From Acidobacteriota bacterium (GTDB lineage: Bacteria > Acidobacteriota > Terriglobia > Bryobacterales > JACQDG01): 5,958 nt of DNA. Under the pieces are notes generated by a model, which made no database searches, was not told the origin of the DNA, and saw nothing but the letters and a program-made list of their open reading frames with translations. The DNA is taken from contig JACQDG010000144.1 in NCBI GenBank assembly GCA_016201185.1, positions 1-5,958 on the forward strand, given 5' to 3'. The position numbers and the translations under genes were made by a program. How positions within the stretch are numbered: the first letter of the stretch is position 1; each line of letters begins with the position of its first letter. Below, one piece after another: positions 1-5,879 of the stretch.

Positions 1-2
1 AG

Positions 3-356
3 GGGCGGGAGAAAATGGACGAAGCAGACTGCTTCCTGTTTCGCCTGGCGCCCAAGCAAGTCCTGGACGGCCAGCGCCTGTTTGAGGGGCACATCTGGGT
101 AAGCGAAAAGGACCGCCAGATTGTTCGCGCCGAGGGCCGCCCGGTGCCCCAAATCCTGCGCAGCAAGGGAGAGAACCTGTTCCCACACTTCACCACCATC
201 TACCGGCCCATCGACGGCAAGTACTGGTTCCCGGTGCGGACGCTGGCCGACGACACGCTGTACTTCCGCACTGGCCCGCAGCGCGTACGGCTCATCATCC
301 GTTACGACGACTACAAGCGCTTCAGCGCGGAGAGCACGGTCCAATTCCAAAAATAA
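3..356 (+). CDS. C-terminal part of a probable LolA/RseB-like envelope protein (5' end outside window)
   Basis: The reading frame is open from the left edge (Gly-Arg-Glu-Lys before the first Met at 15) to a TAA at 354-356. About 117 residues are visible. The text runs from a strand-like segment (CFLFRLAPKQ), through GHIWVSEKDRQIVRAEG, to a C-terminal KYWFPVRTLADDTLYF segment and a charged end. This pattern of alternating beta strands, with an 'IWV..D.QIV' strand followed by 'G.YWFP', resembles conserved acidobacterial envelope proteins related to outer-membrane lipoprotein-sorting (LolA/RseB-like) folds; that is remembered family resemblance, not a search. The ATG at 15 has GGGAG just upstream, so a short gene starting there cannot be excluded. 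The residues before it look like continuing coding sequence, however, and the domain would lack its N-terminal half. The gene converges on the sugar-permease gene 15 nt away. Lipid or protein ligand unknown. Confidence 0.7.
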   Translation, partial: GREKMDEADCFLFRLAPKQVLDGQRLFEGHIWVSEKDRQIVRAEGRPVPQILRSKGENLFPHFTTIYRPIDGKYWFPVRTLADDTLYFRTGPQRVRLIIRYDDYKRFSAESTVQFQK

Positions 357-362
357 AATGGG

Positions 363-381
363 AAAGGTCTTTCAGGCCTTT
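363..381. terminator. Possible bidirectional intrinsic terminator between convergent genes
   Basis: AAAGGTCT (363-370) pairs with AGGCCTTT (374-381) across a 3-nt loop, giving 8 pairs with one G-T wobble. On the minus strand the hairpin is followed, after CCC, by the T-rich run ATTTTATTTTT (359-349), as expected for a terminator of the permease operon. On the plus strand it is followed only by a short T run (379-382). The permease stop codon (372-374) lies inside the loop and stem. The stem is short and not very GC-rich, so termination strength is uncertain. The minus direction is the better candidate. Confidence 0.5.
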
Positions 382-1298
382 TCAAAGCGCCGCTTGCGGA
401 GCTGGTCGAAAGTGACGGCCAGGATGATCACCGCGCCGATCACCGCCTGCTGGATGTAGGGGGAGATGCCAAGCAGGTCGCAGCCGTTGGCCAGCAGTCC
501 CATGATGAAGGCGCCGATCAGCGTGCCCACCACTGAGCCCTCGCCGCCGCTCAGGCTGCCGCCGCCGATAACCACCGCGGCGATCACCTGCAGCTCGTAG
601 CCCTGCCCGGCGGTGGGCTGGCCGGTCATCAACCGCGAGGCTTCGATCATGCCGGCCAGTCCCGTCAGCATGCCGCTGATGGCGTACACGGCCACCGTGT
701 GGAAGCCGACGGGAATTCCGGAGTACACGGCCGCCTCACGGTTTGACCCGATGGCGTAGGCATAGCGGCCCAGTTTGGTGTACTGGAGAATGATGTGCGT
801 GACCAAGGCGCAGAGAACCAGCAGGTAGAGAACCACCGGCAGCTTCAGCAGTGTTCCCTCGCCGAGGAACGAGAAGCCGCGCGGCAGGCCGACCACCGGC
901 AGGCCGCCAGAATAGACCAGAGTAAGCCCGCGAATGATCCCCAGCGTGCCCAGCGTCACGATGAACGGGGCGATCCTCAGCCGGACCGTGAGCAGGCCGT
1001 TCGCCAGGCCCCAGAAGAAGCCGGCGGCCAATCCGACCAGCATTCCGGCCGCGATCGGCAGGCCTGATTCCATGGCGCGTGTGCCCATGAAGCCGGCGAA
1101 GGCGAGGATCGCTCCCACGGAAAGGTCGATGCCGCCGGCCACAATCACCAGCGTCATGCCCAGGGCCATGATGTTGATCACGGCCGTCTGGCGGGCGACG
1201 CTGGAAAGATTAATGCCCGTCAAAAAGTGGGGAGAGGCTATGGAGAGCCCGACAAACAGGGCGATCAAGCTGAGGAACGGGAGTAGTCTTTGGAGCAT
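372..1298 (-). CDS. Sugar ABC transporter permease, RbsC type
   Basis: Inner-membrane permease of a ribose/xylose/galactose-class ABC importer, 308 residues; members are usually about 310-340. It is hydrophobic throughout, with family landmarks in order: GMTLVIVAGGIDLSVG (47-62), RIAPFIVTLGTLGIIRG (108-124), the cytoplasmic coupling region YAIGSNREAAVYSGI (181-195) that contacts the ATPase, and AAVVIGGGSLSGGEG (240-254). The tail is basic (LRKRRFEKA). I chose the ATG at 1298, two bases after the TAA of the ATPase gene. The frame stays open for 105 codons further upstream, but that stretch is Arg-rich nonsense antiphase to the ATPase gene. Only a weak GGCGAG precedes the ATG, so translation is probably coupled to the upstream gene. 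Such permeases act as homodimers with one double-ATPase and a periplasmic binding protein. The sugar cannot be read from the sequence, so no symbol is given. Confidence 0.95.
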   Translation of the reverse strand: MLQRLLPFLSLIALFVGLSIASPHFLTGINLSSVARQTAVINIMALGMTLVIVAGGIDLSVGAILAFAGFMGTRAMESGLPIAAGMLVGLAAGFFWGLANGLLTVRLRIAPFIVTLGTLGIIRGLTLVYSGGLPVVGLPRGFSFLGEGTLLKLPVVLYLLVLCALVTHIILQYTKLGRYAYAIGSNREAAVYSGIPVGFHTVAVYAISGMLTGLAGMIEASRLMTGQPTAGQGYELQVIAAVVIGGGSLSGGEGSVVGTLIGAFIMGLLANGCDLLGISPYIQQAVIGAVIILAVTFDQLRKRRFEKA

Positions 1299-1300
1299 CC

Positions 1301-2755
1301 TTACTCGCCGACGGCGGCATAGCGCATAACTTCTTCCTGCGTCGTGGGCCGGGCCAGTTCTTTGATGATCCGCCCGCCGCGCATGACCAGGATGCGGTCG
1401 GCCACCTGCAACAGTTCGGGAAGCTCCGAGCTTACCATGAGGATCGCGGCGCCGTTGTGAGCTAGCTCGTCCATCAGGGCGAAAACCTCCGCCTTGGCAG
1501 CGACGTCGATGCCGCGCGTTGGCTCGTCGAACAGGAACACCCGCGCCTGGCGGAACAACCACTTGGCCAGGACGATCTTCTGCTGGTTGCCGCCGCTCAG
1601 CCGCCCGGCCCATTGCTCGATAGAAGCGGCGCGGACGCGCAATCGCTCCATCAACGCGCGTGCGGGGCGCGCTTCCCAGCGCGAGTGCAGGAATCCGGCG
1701 CGGGTGAGAGAGGCAAGATAGGTCAGGGTGACGTTGGTGCGGATCGGGAGCCGCAAGGCGAGGCCCGTCTGCTGCCGGTCTTCGGTGAGGAAGGCGAGGC
1801 CGGCGGCGACGGCGTCACGCGGTGAGTGGATGCGAACCGGACGGCCCTCCACGCATACCTCCCCGTCACCGGCGGGGTCCAGGCCGAACAGGACGCGGCA
1901 CAACTCGGTGCGGCCGGCGCCCATCAGCCCGGCCAGACCCACCATCTCCCCGGCGTGAACGCGGAAGCTCGCGTTGGGAAGCTCCACCCGCAGGAGCTCC
2001 GTGCCAGGCTCGAGGGGTGTCCGCTCGTAGAGCGTGGGAACCTCCCGGCCCACCATGTAGCGGATCATTTGCTCGGTCGAGAAATCCGCCAGATCGCCCG
2101 TGGCCACCGTTCGGCCGTCGCGCAAGATGGTGACGCGGTCGCCGACGGCGCGCAGCTCTTCCATGCGATGAGTGATGTAAATGACCCCCATGCCGCGCTC
2201 GCGCAGCGTGCGGACGATGCGGAATACTTCCCCCGTTTCTTCCTGGGAGAGCGAAGAGGTTGGCTCGTCGAAGATGAGGAGGCTCGAGGCGTTGTGGATG
2301 GCGCGGCAGATCTCGACCAGTTGCTTCTGTGCCGGGCTCAGCCGCTCCACCCGCCACTGAGCCTGCAAGGGGAAGCGGTGCTCCCCGAGCAGGGCGGCGG
2401 ATTCGCGCTCCATGCGGCGGCGGTCGAGCAGCGCACCCTTGAGCGGCTCCCGGCCCAGGAAGATATTTTCCGCCACCGTTAGATGCGGGGCGAGCAGAGA
2501 CTCCTGGTGGACCATGGCCACGCCGATGGAGGCGGCCTCCGCGGGCCGCCGCAGGCGCACCGGCCTGCCCTGCCAGCGGATCTCTCCAGCATCCGGCTGA
2601 TGCATACCGGCAGCGATCTTCATCAGGGTTGATTTGCCGGCCCCGTTTTCGCCTAGCAGCAAGTGCACTTCGCCGGCCTGGACGGCCAGGTTGCCGTCCT
2701 CTAGGGCGCACACCCCGTTGAAAGATTTCTTAATGGCGGCCAGCTCGAGAAGCAC
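1301..2755 (-). CDS. Sugar ABC transporter ATP-binding protein, RbsA type (two fused ATPase domains)
   Basis: Cytoplasmic energy-coupling subunit of a sugar importer, 484 residues against about 500 for RbsA/MglA/XylG relatives. The first ATPase domain has Walker A GENGAGKST (35-43), Q-loop Gln84, signature LSPAQKQ (139-145), Walker B LLIFDEP (159-165) and switch His196. The second has the family's degenerate Walker A, GLMGAGRTE (276-284), with Arg in place of Lys. It then has LTEDRQQTGL (323-332), signature LSGGNQQK (386-393), Walker B VFLFDEPTRGID (406-417), and Ser442-Ser443 where a switch His would normally follow. This asymmetry is normal for the family, so the gene looks intact. The start is GTG: an in-frame TGA lies five codons upstream (2770-2768) and a GGAG is well placed. 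The permease gene follows after 2 nt, forming an operon. The substrate is unknown; no binding-protein gene is adjacent. Confidence 0.96.
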   Translation of the reverse strand: MLLELAAIKKSFNGVCALEDGNLAVQAGEVHLLLGENGAGKSTLMKIAAGMHQPDAGEIRWQGRPVRLRRPAEAASIGVAMVHQESLLAPHLTVAENIFLGREPLKGALLDRRRMERESAALLGEHRFPLQAQWRVERLSPAQKQLVEICRAIHNASSLLIFDEPTSSLSQEETGEVFRIVRTLRERGMGVIYITHRMEELRAVGDRVTILRDGRTVATGDLADFSTEQMIRYMVGREVPTLYERTPLEPGTELLRVELPNASFRVHAGEMVGLAGLMGAGRTELCRVLFGLDPAGDGEVCVEGRPVRIHSPRDAVAAGLAFLTEDRQQTGLALRLPIRTNVTLTYLASLTRAGFLHSRWEARPARALMERLRVRAASIEQWAGRLSGGNQQKIVLAKWLFRQARVFLFDEPTRGIDVAAKAEVFALMDELAHNGAAILMVSSELPELLQVADRILVMRGGRIIKELARPTTQEEVMRYAAVGE

Positions 2756-2762
2756 GCCGATT

Positions 2763-2766
2763 CTCC
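2763..2766 (-). promoter_or_regulatory. Ribosome binding site fixing the GTG start of the RbsA-type gene
   Basis: On the minus strand GGAG sits 7 nt before the GTG at 2755-2753. The in-frame TGA at 2770-2768 rules out any start further upstream, so this site and the stop together decide the non-ATG start. Confidence 0.75.
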
Positions 2767-2784
2767 GTCAAAGCGGAACCGTCC

Positions 2785-2790
2785 ATTGTA
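2785..2790 (-). promoter_or_regulatory. Candidate -10 element (TACAAT) before the sugar ABC operon
   Basis: The 50-nt gap between the hypothetical gene and the ATPase gene contains TACAAT on the minus strand, a 5/6 match to TATAAT. A start about 7 nt downstream would give a leader of roughly 20 nt that includes the GGAG. No convincing -35 lies 16-18 bp upstream; TTGAGC is present but only 13 bp away. The operon may therefore have its own promoter or may be read through from the hypothetical gene. Weak evidence. Confidence 0.3.
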
Positions 2791-2805
2791 GCGTGAGGCT
2801 TGCGC

Positions 2806-3459
2806 TCAACGGCGCGCGAACACTCGATAGCCGCGGCCGGGCGGGAACCAACGAGCCAGCATTTCTAGCCGGCGGCGAAGATGGGGCGCCGGGAGATGGT
2901 CGGGGCCGATTCGCAGGGTGACTTCGTGCCACAGGCAGTGGATGTATTCGGCTACGGCGCCCGCAAATGATGCTCGGGCGTAACGCTCGAATCGGCGCCG
3001 GGAGCGGGCGGAAACGCGGCTGGAAAGCAGCAGTCGCTTCTCGCGCAGCGCGTCTTCGTCAATCTCACCCGTTACGCCGGCTTCGATCTCCCCGGCCAGC
3101 AGCTTCCAATAGGCTTCTCGCTCCGCCGGTATGGTCGTTTCCCACAACGCTTCGCCCAGGCACAGGAGGAGCTCGATGGCCAGCTCATGGCCGCCTATAC
3201 CACTCGTCGCCAGAACGATTTCCAGCGCGCCGGCGGATTGGGTCCACCGGGAGGAAAGCTCCGTCCCACCCGCACTTTCGAGCCGTTCCGTGAGACGTAT
3301 TCGACAGTCACCCAAGCGGGTGGCCAAACGCGGGGGAACGGCCCGCACGGCCGGCCGGAGGAAATGGCGAACCGCCTCCACGGCGAGCCGGCGCGGGTTC
3401 AAGAGCCGCCAGCCATGCGCCAGCCGCAAGCCTGCGGATTTCCGTCGCCTCGGCAGCAT
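2806..3459 (-). CDS. Hypothetical protein, Arg-rich, helical, 217 residues
   Basis: I do not recognise this protein. It has no signal peptide and no membrane segment. The first 45 residues are strongly basic (MLPRRRKSAGLRLAHGWRLL and onward). The middle looks alpha-helical (GHELAIELLLCLGEALWE, then an acidic stretch GEIEAGVTGEIDEDAL), followed by an Arg-rich helix (SARSRRRFERYARASF), a Trp/His patch (EYIHCLWHEVTL) and an aromatic-basic tail (LARWFPPGRGYRVFARR). The patterned hydrophobics, mixed charges and Trp residues suggest a real folded protein, unlike the Arg/Pro/Ser-rich readings on the opposite strand. I chose the ATG at 3459; a TTG at 3495 in the same frame is possible but would lie inside the divergent MFS gene. 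No Shine-Dalgarno is visible at either. The gene reads toward the sugar ABC genes 50 nt downstream and could be co-transcribed with them. Function unknown. Confidence 0.7.
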   Translation of the reverse strand: MLPRRRKSAGLRLAHGWRLLNPRRLAVEAVRHFLRPAVRAVPPRLATRLGDCRIRLTERLESAGGTELSSRWTQSAGALEIVLATSGIGGHELAIELLLCLGEALWETTIPAEREAYWKLLAGEIEAGVTGEIDEDALREKRLLLSSRVSARSRRRFERYARASFAGAVAEYIHCLWHEVTLRIGPDHLPAPHLRRRLEMLARWFPPGRGYRVFARR

Positions 3460-3461
3460 GC

Positions 3462-3470
3462 TGTTATAAT
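3462..3470 (+). promoter_or_regulatory. Extended -10 promoter (TGTTATAAT) of the MFS transporter gene
   Basis: TG-T-TATAAT is a perfect extended -10 element, a form that needs little or no -35; none is evident upstream (CCGTCG at the 17-bp position). Its last base is 9 nt before the MFS ATG at 3480, so transcription should begin about 2-4 nt before the start codon, giving an essentially leaderless mRNA. This agrees with the absence of any Shine-Dalgarno there. The core TTATAA is its own reverse complement, so TATAAC is presented on the minus strand (3468-3463), facing the hypothetical gene. Confidence 0.6.
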
Positions 3471-3479
3471 CGCGCTTCC

Positions 3480-4772
3480 ATGTCCCCGGCTCCAACCGCC
3501 GAATCGAGCGCTGCCGGCGCTCCTCCCTTTCAGGCAGTCTTCTCGACCACGTCTATCGTGGTGCTGGTGACGCTGCTGCTGGGCTCGACGACGATCAACT
3601 ACATCGACCGGCAAGTACTATCGGTGCTGGCCCCGACGCTGCGCGACGAATTCAAGATGAACAACGCGCAGTATGCTGCCATCCTGAACGCCTTCCTGAT
3701 TACCTACGCTTTTTCTTACGCACTGGCCGGGTGGGTGATGGACCGGCTGGGGGTGGGCCGCGGGCTGACGCTGGCCATTTCCTGGTGGTCGATCGCCGGC
3801 ATGCTCACGTCGCTGGCGCGGGGCCCGCTGAGCATGGGTTTCTTTCGCGGCTTGCTGGCGATCGGGGAAGGCGGCGGCTGGCCGTCCTTCGCCAAGGCCG
3901 TCTCCCTGTGGGTCCCGCCTAACGCCCGGGCGCTGGCCATGGGCGTATGCAACAGCGGCTCGAGCCTGGGTTCGCTCATCGCTCCGCCGCTGGTGGTCTT
4001 CGTCACCCTGTACTTCGGCTGGCGCGGCGCGTTCCTCGTGACAGGAACCCTCGGCTTTGTCTGGCTGCTGGCTTTTCAAATCTTCCGCTATCTGCACCCG
4101 CAGATGCGCACCACCGACAGGGGCCAGTCCTCCGCCGATCCGGCGGCGAAGCGCGTCGGCTGGCGCTCCCTGATGGGCTACCGGCAGACCTGGGCGGTCT
4201 TTTTCTGCCGCTTCTTCGCCGACCCACTGTGGTACTTCTACGTGTTCTGGATCCCGGAATTCCTGACCCGGGAGCGGGGCCTGGACCTGGCCGGCATCGG
4301 CAAGGTGGCCTGGATCCCTTTCGTGGTTTCCGATATCGCCAACTTCGCCAGCGGTTACGTTACGCTGCGGCTGCAGCGCGCCGGCTGGAGCGTGGATCGC
4401 ACCCGCAAGGCCCTTATGCTGCTGGCCACGCTGCTCGCTCCGGTGGGCATTCTGGCCGTGTTCGCGAAGTCTCTCTTCTGGACCATCGGCCTGATTTGCG
4501 TGGCCATTTTCTTTTGGATTTTCTGGTCGGTAACGGTGCACACACTGCCGGGCGACTACTTTCCGCCCCACGCCGTAGCTTCCGTGTACGGCGTGGGGGG
4601 CACGGGCTCCACGGTGGGCTCGGTGATCAGCACCTGGGCCGTGGGCCAAATCCTCGATCTGACCCACAGCTACACGCCGGTGTTTGTGGGAATCGGACTG
4701 CTGATGCCGGTGGCGTTTCTGGTCGGCACCCGGCTGATGGGCCGGGTCCAGCCGATCCGCCTAGATGGGTAG
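3480..4772 (+). CDS. MFS transporter, anion:cation symporter (hexuronate-transporter-like) family
   Basis: Inner-membrane secondary transporter, 430 residues, the usual length for a 12-helix MFS protein. After a soluble, Ala/Pro/Ser-rich N-terminus (1-22), the first helix ends in NYIDRQ (40-45), typical of the ExuT/ACS subgroup. MFS motif A follows as GWVMDRLGVGRGL (84-96). Then come GFFRGLLAIGEGGGWPS (119-135), with the Arg and Glu-Gly-Gly-Gly-Trp-Pro expected in helix 4, and RFFADPLWYFYVFWIPEFL (243-261) at the start of the second half, again characteristic of hexuronate-type carriers. Relatives move sugar acids such as galacturonate or glucuronate with protons, or other organic anions; the substrate here is not readable. 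The ATG at 3480 is preferred because the next Met (60) lies beyond helix 1; it has no ribosome binding site and sits just after a -10 element. The 3' end overlaps the convergent kinase-like gene by 12 nt. Confidence 0.93.
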   Translation: MSPAPTAESSAAGAPPFQAVFSTTSIVVLVTLLLGSTTINYIDRQVLSVLAPTLRDEFKMNNAQYAAILNAFLITYAFSYALAGWVMDRLGVGRGLTLAISWWSIAGMLTSLARGPLSMGFFRGLLAIGEGGGWPSFAKAVSLWVPPNARALAMGVCNSGSSLGSLIAPPLVVFVTLYFGWRGAFLVTGTLGFVWLLAFQIFRYLHPQMRTTDRGQSSADPAAKRVGWRSLMGYRQTWAVFFCRFFADPLWYFYVFWIPEFLTRERGLDLAGIGKVAWIPFVVSDIANFASGYVTLRLQRAGWSVDRTRKALMLLATLLAPVGILAVFAKSLFWTIGLICVAIFFWIFWSVTVHTLPGDYFPPHAVASVYGVGGTGSTVGSVISTWAVGQILDLTHSYTPVFVGIGLLMPVAFLVGTRLMGRVQPIRLDG

Positions 4773-5669
4773 GCCTTTACCGCAAGGCTCGCTGGTTCTA
4801 GGGAAATCGTACACCACCGCTCCCTCACCCTTGTCGGCTATCTGCTTGTCGAAGAACTGCACGATTTTCTGCGCTCGGGAAGCCACACCCTCGACCTCCG
4901 ACTTGGTCAGCCACTTGCCCAGCTTTTGTTGCAGGTCCTCTTTGTTCAGCTCGCGCAGCCTGGTCAGCAGTTTGCGGTCGATCATGACGAGATTCTTGGG
5001 GTTTTCTACGTCCTTCTGGAGTCGGAATGCCCGGCTCAGGTCGATGACCCAGATCTGCCAGTCCTTGGTGATGAGTATGTTGGTCAGGTTGGGGTCGGTG
5101 TCGCGGACCAGCTCGTGAAAGACGCGGACGGCATACATCTGCTTGTTCCAGCTATCCAGATCCGGCGGCTGGATCTTGTTCTTGTAGCGGTCCACTTCCA
5201 ACATGGCGTCGTTCACCCACCAGGACAGGGAGGCGCTCTTTCCGCCCACTTTCCGCTCGACGTAAGGCGGCACCATGTTGAGCTCCAGCATCTTGGCAAG
5301 CTCATAGGCAGCGATATTGAATTTGTAAGTATCTTTGAAGTTCAGCTCGGTACCGTGCGCCGTCTGGAAGGACCTTTTGACCTCATCAATGGCCTGAATG
5401 GCGCCGTCGTGGGTGATCTTGCCATCGCTGAGGGTGGCCTTCTTGGGAACCGTAACCCCGCGGGGAATGTCGCTCTGCTTGCCGATCTTCGCCTCGCGGA
5501 GAAAATCTTCCATCTCGGAGCAGCTAAGGCCCTGCCCCCCCGCGGCCGGCTGCTCCTGCGCTCGAACCCATGCCGGCCAGATCAGCAGGCCCGCCGTGAT
5601 GGAGAAGCAAAGGATAAAAGCAGTCTTCCGCCCCGATTCGCTCTGTTTTCCTTGCCCTACATGAAACAT
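4761..5669 (-). CDS. Exported protein with kinase-like (PI3K/Fam20-type) motifs, 302 residues
   Basis: The start ATG at 5669 has a strong ribosome binding site. Residues 14-37 form a signal peptide: basic GRK, hydrophobic core AFILCFSITAGLLIWPA, and a likely cleavage after Val-Arg-Ala37. The mature part carries, in order, IPRGVTVPKKATLSDG (68-83), KFNIAAYELAKMLELNMVPP (116-135) with Glu123 as a possible helix-C glutamate, SLSWWV (147-152), RDTDPNLTNILITKD (189-203) and WVIDLSRAF (207-215). The last two resemble the catalytic D....N loop and the metal-binding D of atypical kinases (PI3K, HipA, Fam20). The Asp190/192, Asn197 and Asp210 candidates are present. An ATP-binding Lys is not obvious: the segment HDGAIQAIDEVKR (87-99) offers Lys98 or none. 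I infer a secreted kinase-like fold, active or not. Cys50 and Cys296 could form a disulfide. Sampled GC is lower than in the neighbours. The gene is monocistronic as far as visible. Confidence 0.85.
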   Translation of the reverse strand: MFHVGQGKQSESGRKTAFILCFSITAGLLIWPAWVRAQEQPAAGGQGLSCSEMEDFLREAKIGKQSDIPRGVTVPKKATLSDGKITHDGAIQAIDEVKRSFQTAHGTELNFKDTYKFNIAAYELAKMLELNMVPPYVERKVGGKSASLSWWVNDAMLEVDRYKNKIQPPDLDSWNKQMYAVRVFHELVRDTDPNLTNILITKDWQIWVIDLSRAFRLQKDVENPKNLVMIDRKLLTRLRELNKEDLQQKLGKWLTKSEVEGVASRAQKIVQFFDKQIADKGEGAVVYDFPRTSEPCGKGLPI

Positions 5670-5677
5670 CTTCCGGT

Positions 5678-5684
5678 CCCCCTT
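5678..5684 (-). promoter_or_regulatory. Ribosome binding site of the exported kinase-like gene
   Basis: Minus-strand AAGGGGG, one mismatch from AAGGAGG, ends 8 nt before the ATG at 5669-5667. The good spacing supports this start and hence the signal peptide. Confidence 0.75.
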
Positions 5685-5714
5685 CTTCCTAGTGCGCTGT
5701 CGAGGATCGAGACA

Positions 5715-5743
5715 AATCTAGCATTGGGCAGCCGGGGCGTCAA
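5715..5743 (-). promoter_or_regulatory. Sigma70-type promoter of the exported kinase-like gene
   Basis: On the minus strand TTGACG (5743-5738) and TAGATT (5720-5715) are separated by exactly 17 bp. They match the -35 and -10 consensus at 5/6 and 4/6 positions. TGC directly before the -10 adds an extended -10 motif. A start near 5708 would give a leader of about 38 nt ending in the ribosome binding site. Position, spacing and orientation all fit the gene starting at 5669. Confidence 0.65.
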
Positions 5744-5752
5744 GCATTGGGC
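5717..5752 (-). repeat. 13-bp direct repeat (12/13 identical) built into the promoter
   Basis: Read on the minus strand, GCCCAATGCTTGA (5752-5740) and GCCCAATGCTAGA (5729-5717) differ at one base, and their starts are 23 bp apart. The -35 hexamer begins at base 10 of the first copy and the -10 hexamer at base 10 of the second. The copies lie roughly on one face of the helix (about 2.2 turns), so they could bind a regulator in tandem. Alternatively they mark a local duplication. Confidence 0.6.
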
Positions 5753-5816
5753 GGAGTGCGCGTGGGACGGCGACCATGCCTGGCCGCGTTCGACTAAGAG
5801 GTAAGGCGCAGCTTGA

Positions 5817-5831
5817 GCCGCACGGTGCGGC
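5817..5831. repeat. Perfect inverted repeat, 7-bp arms
   Basis: GCCGCAC, one base, then GTGCGGC. It lies between the end of the right-edge gene (5880) and the promoter of the kinase-like gene. No T run follows on either strand, so it is at most a poor intrinsic terminator for the right-edge gene, some 50 nt after its stop. It could equally be a protein-binding palindrome. The remainder of 5753-5879 shows nothing else I can support. Confidence 0.4.
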
Positions 5832-5879
5832 GGTAATCGCAACATCGCCTCGAGCTTCATCGACCTCACGTTCGACTGA

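Noticed and set aside
1299..1613. N-terminal extension of the permease frame upstream of 1298
   Set aside because: The extra 105 residues are Arg/Gly/Pro-rich and lie antiphase within the ATPase gene; the normal permease N-terminus begins at the ATG at 1298.
1866..2711. 281-residue minus-strand frame within the ATPase gene
   Set aside because: It is a shadow frame of the ATPase gene on the same strand, rich in Arg, Gly and Pro, with no motifs.
3435..3444. Short palindrome CGGA-TT-TCCG near the divergent promoter as an operator
   Set aside because: Four-base arms are expected by chance in GC-rich DNA and there is no second copy.
3618..4667. 349-residue minus-strand reading frame inside the MFS gene
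   Set aside because: It is His/Gln/Arg/Gly-rich low-information text opposite a well-supported 12-helix transporter.
4773..4788. GCCTT/AAGGC hairpin just after the MFS stop as an intrinsic terminator
   Set aside because: The stem is only 5 bp and no T run follows; it also codes for the C-terminus of the convergent gene.
4926..5804. 292-residue plus-strand reading frame opposite the kinase-like gene
   Set aside because: It is antisense to a gene with signal peptide, ribosome binding site, promoter and conserved motifs; the translation is a composition shadow.
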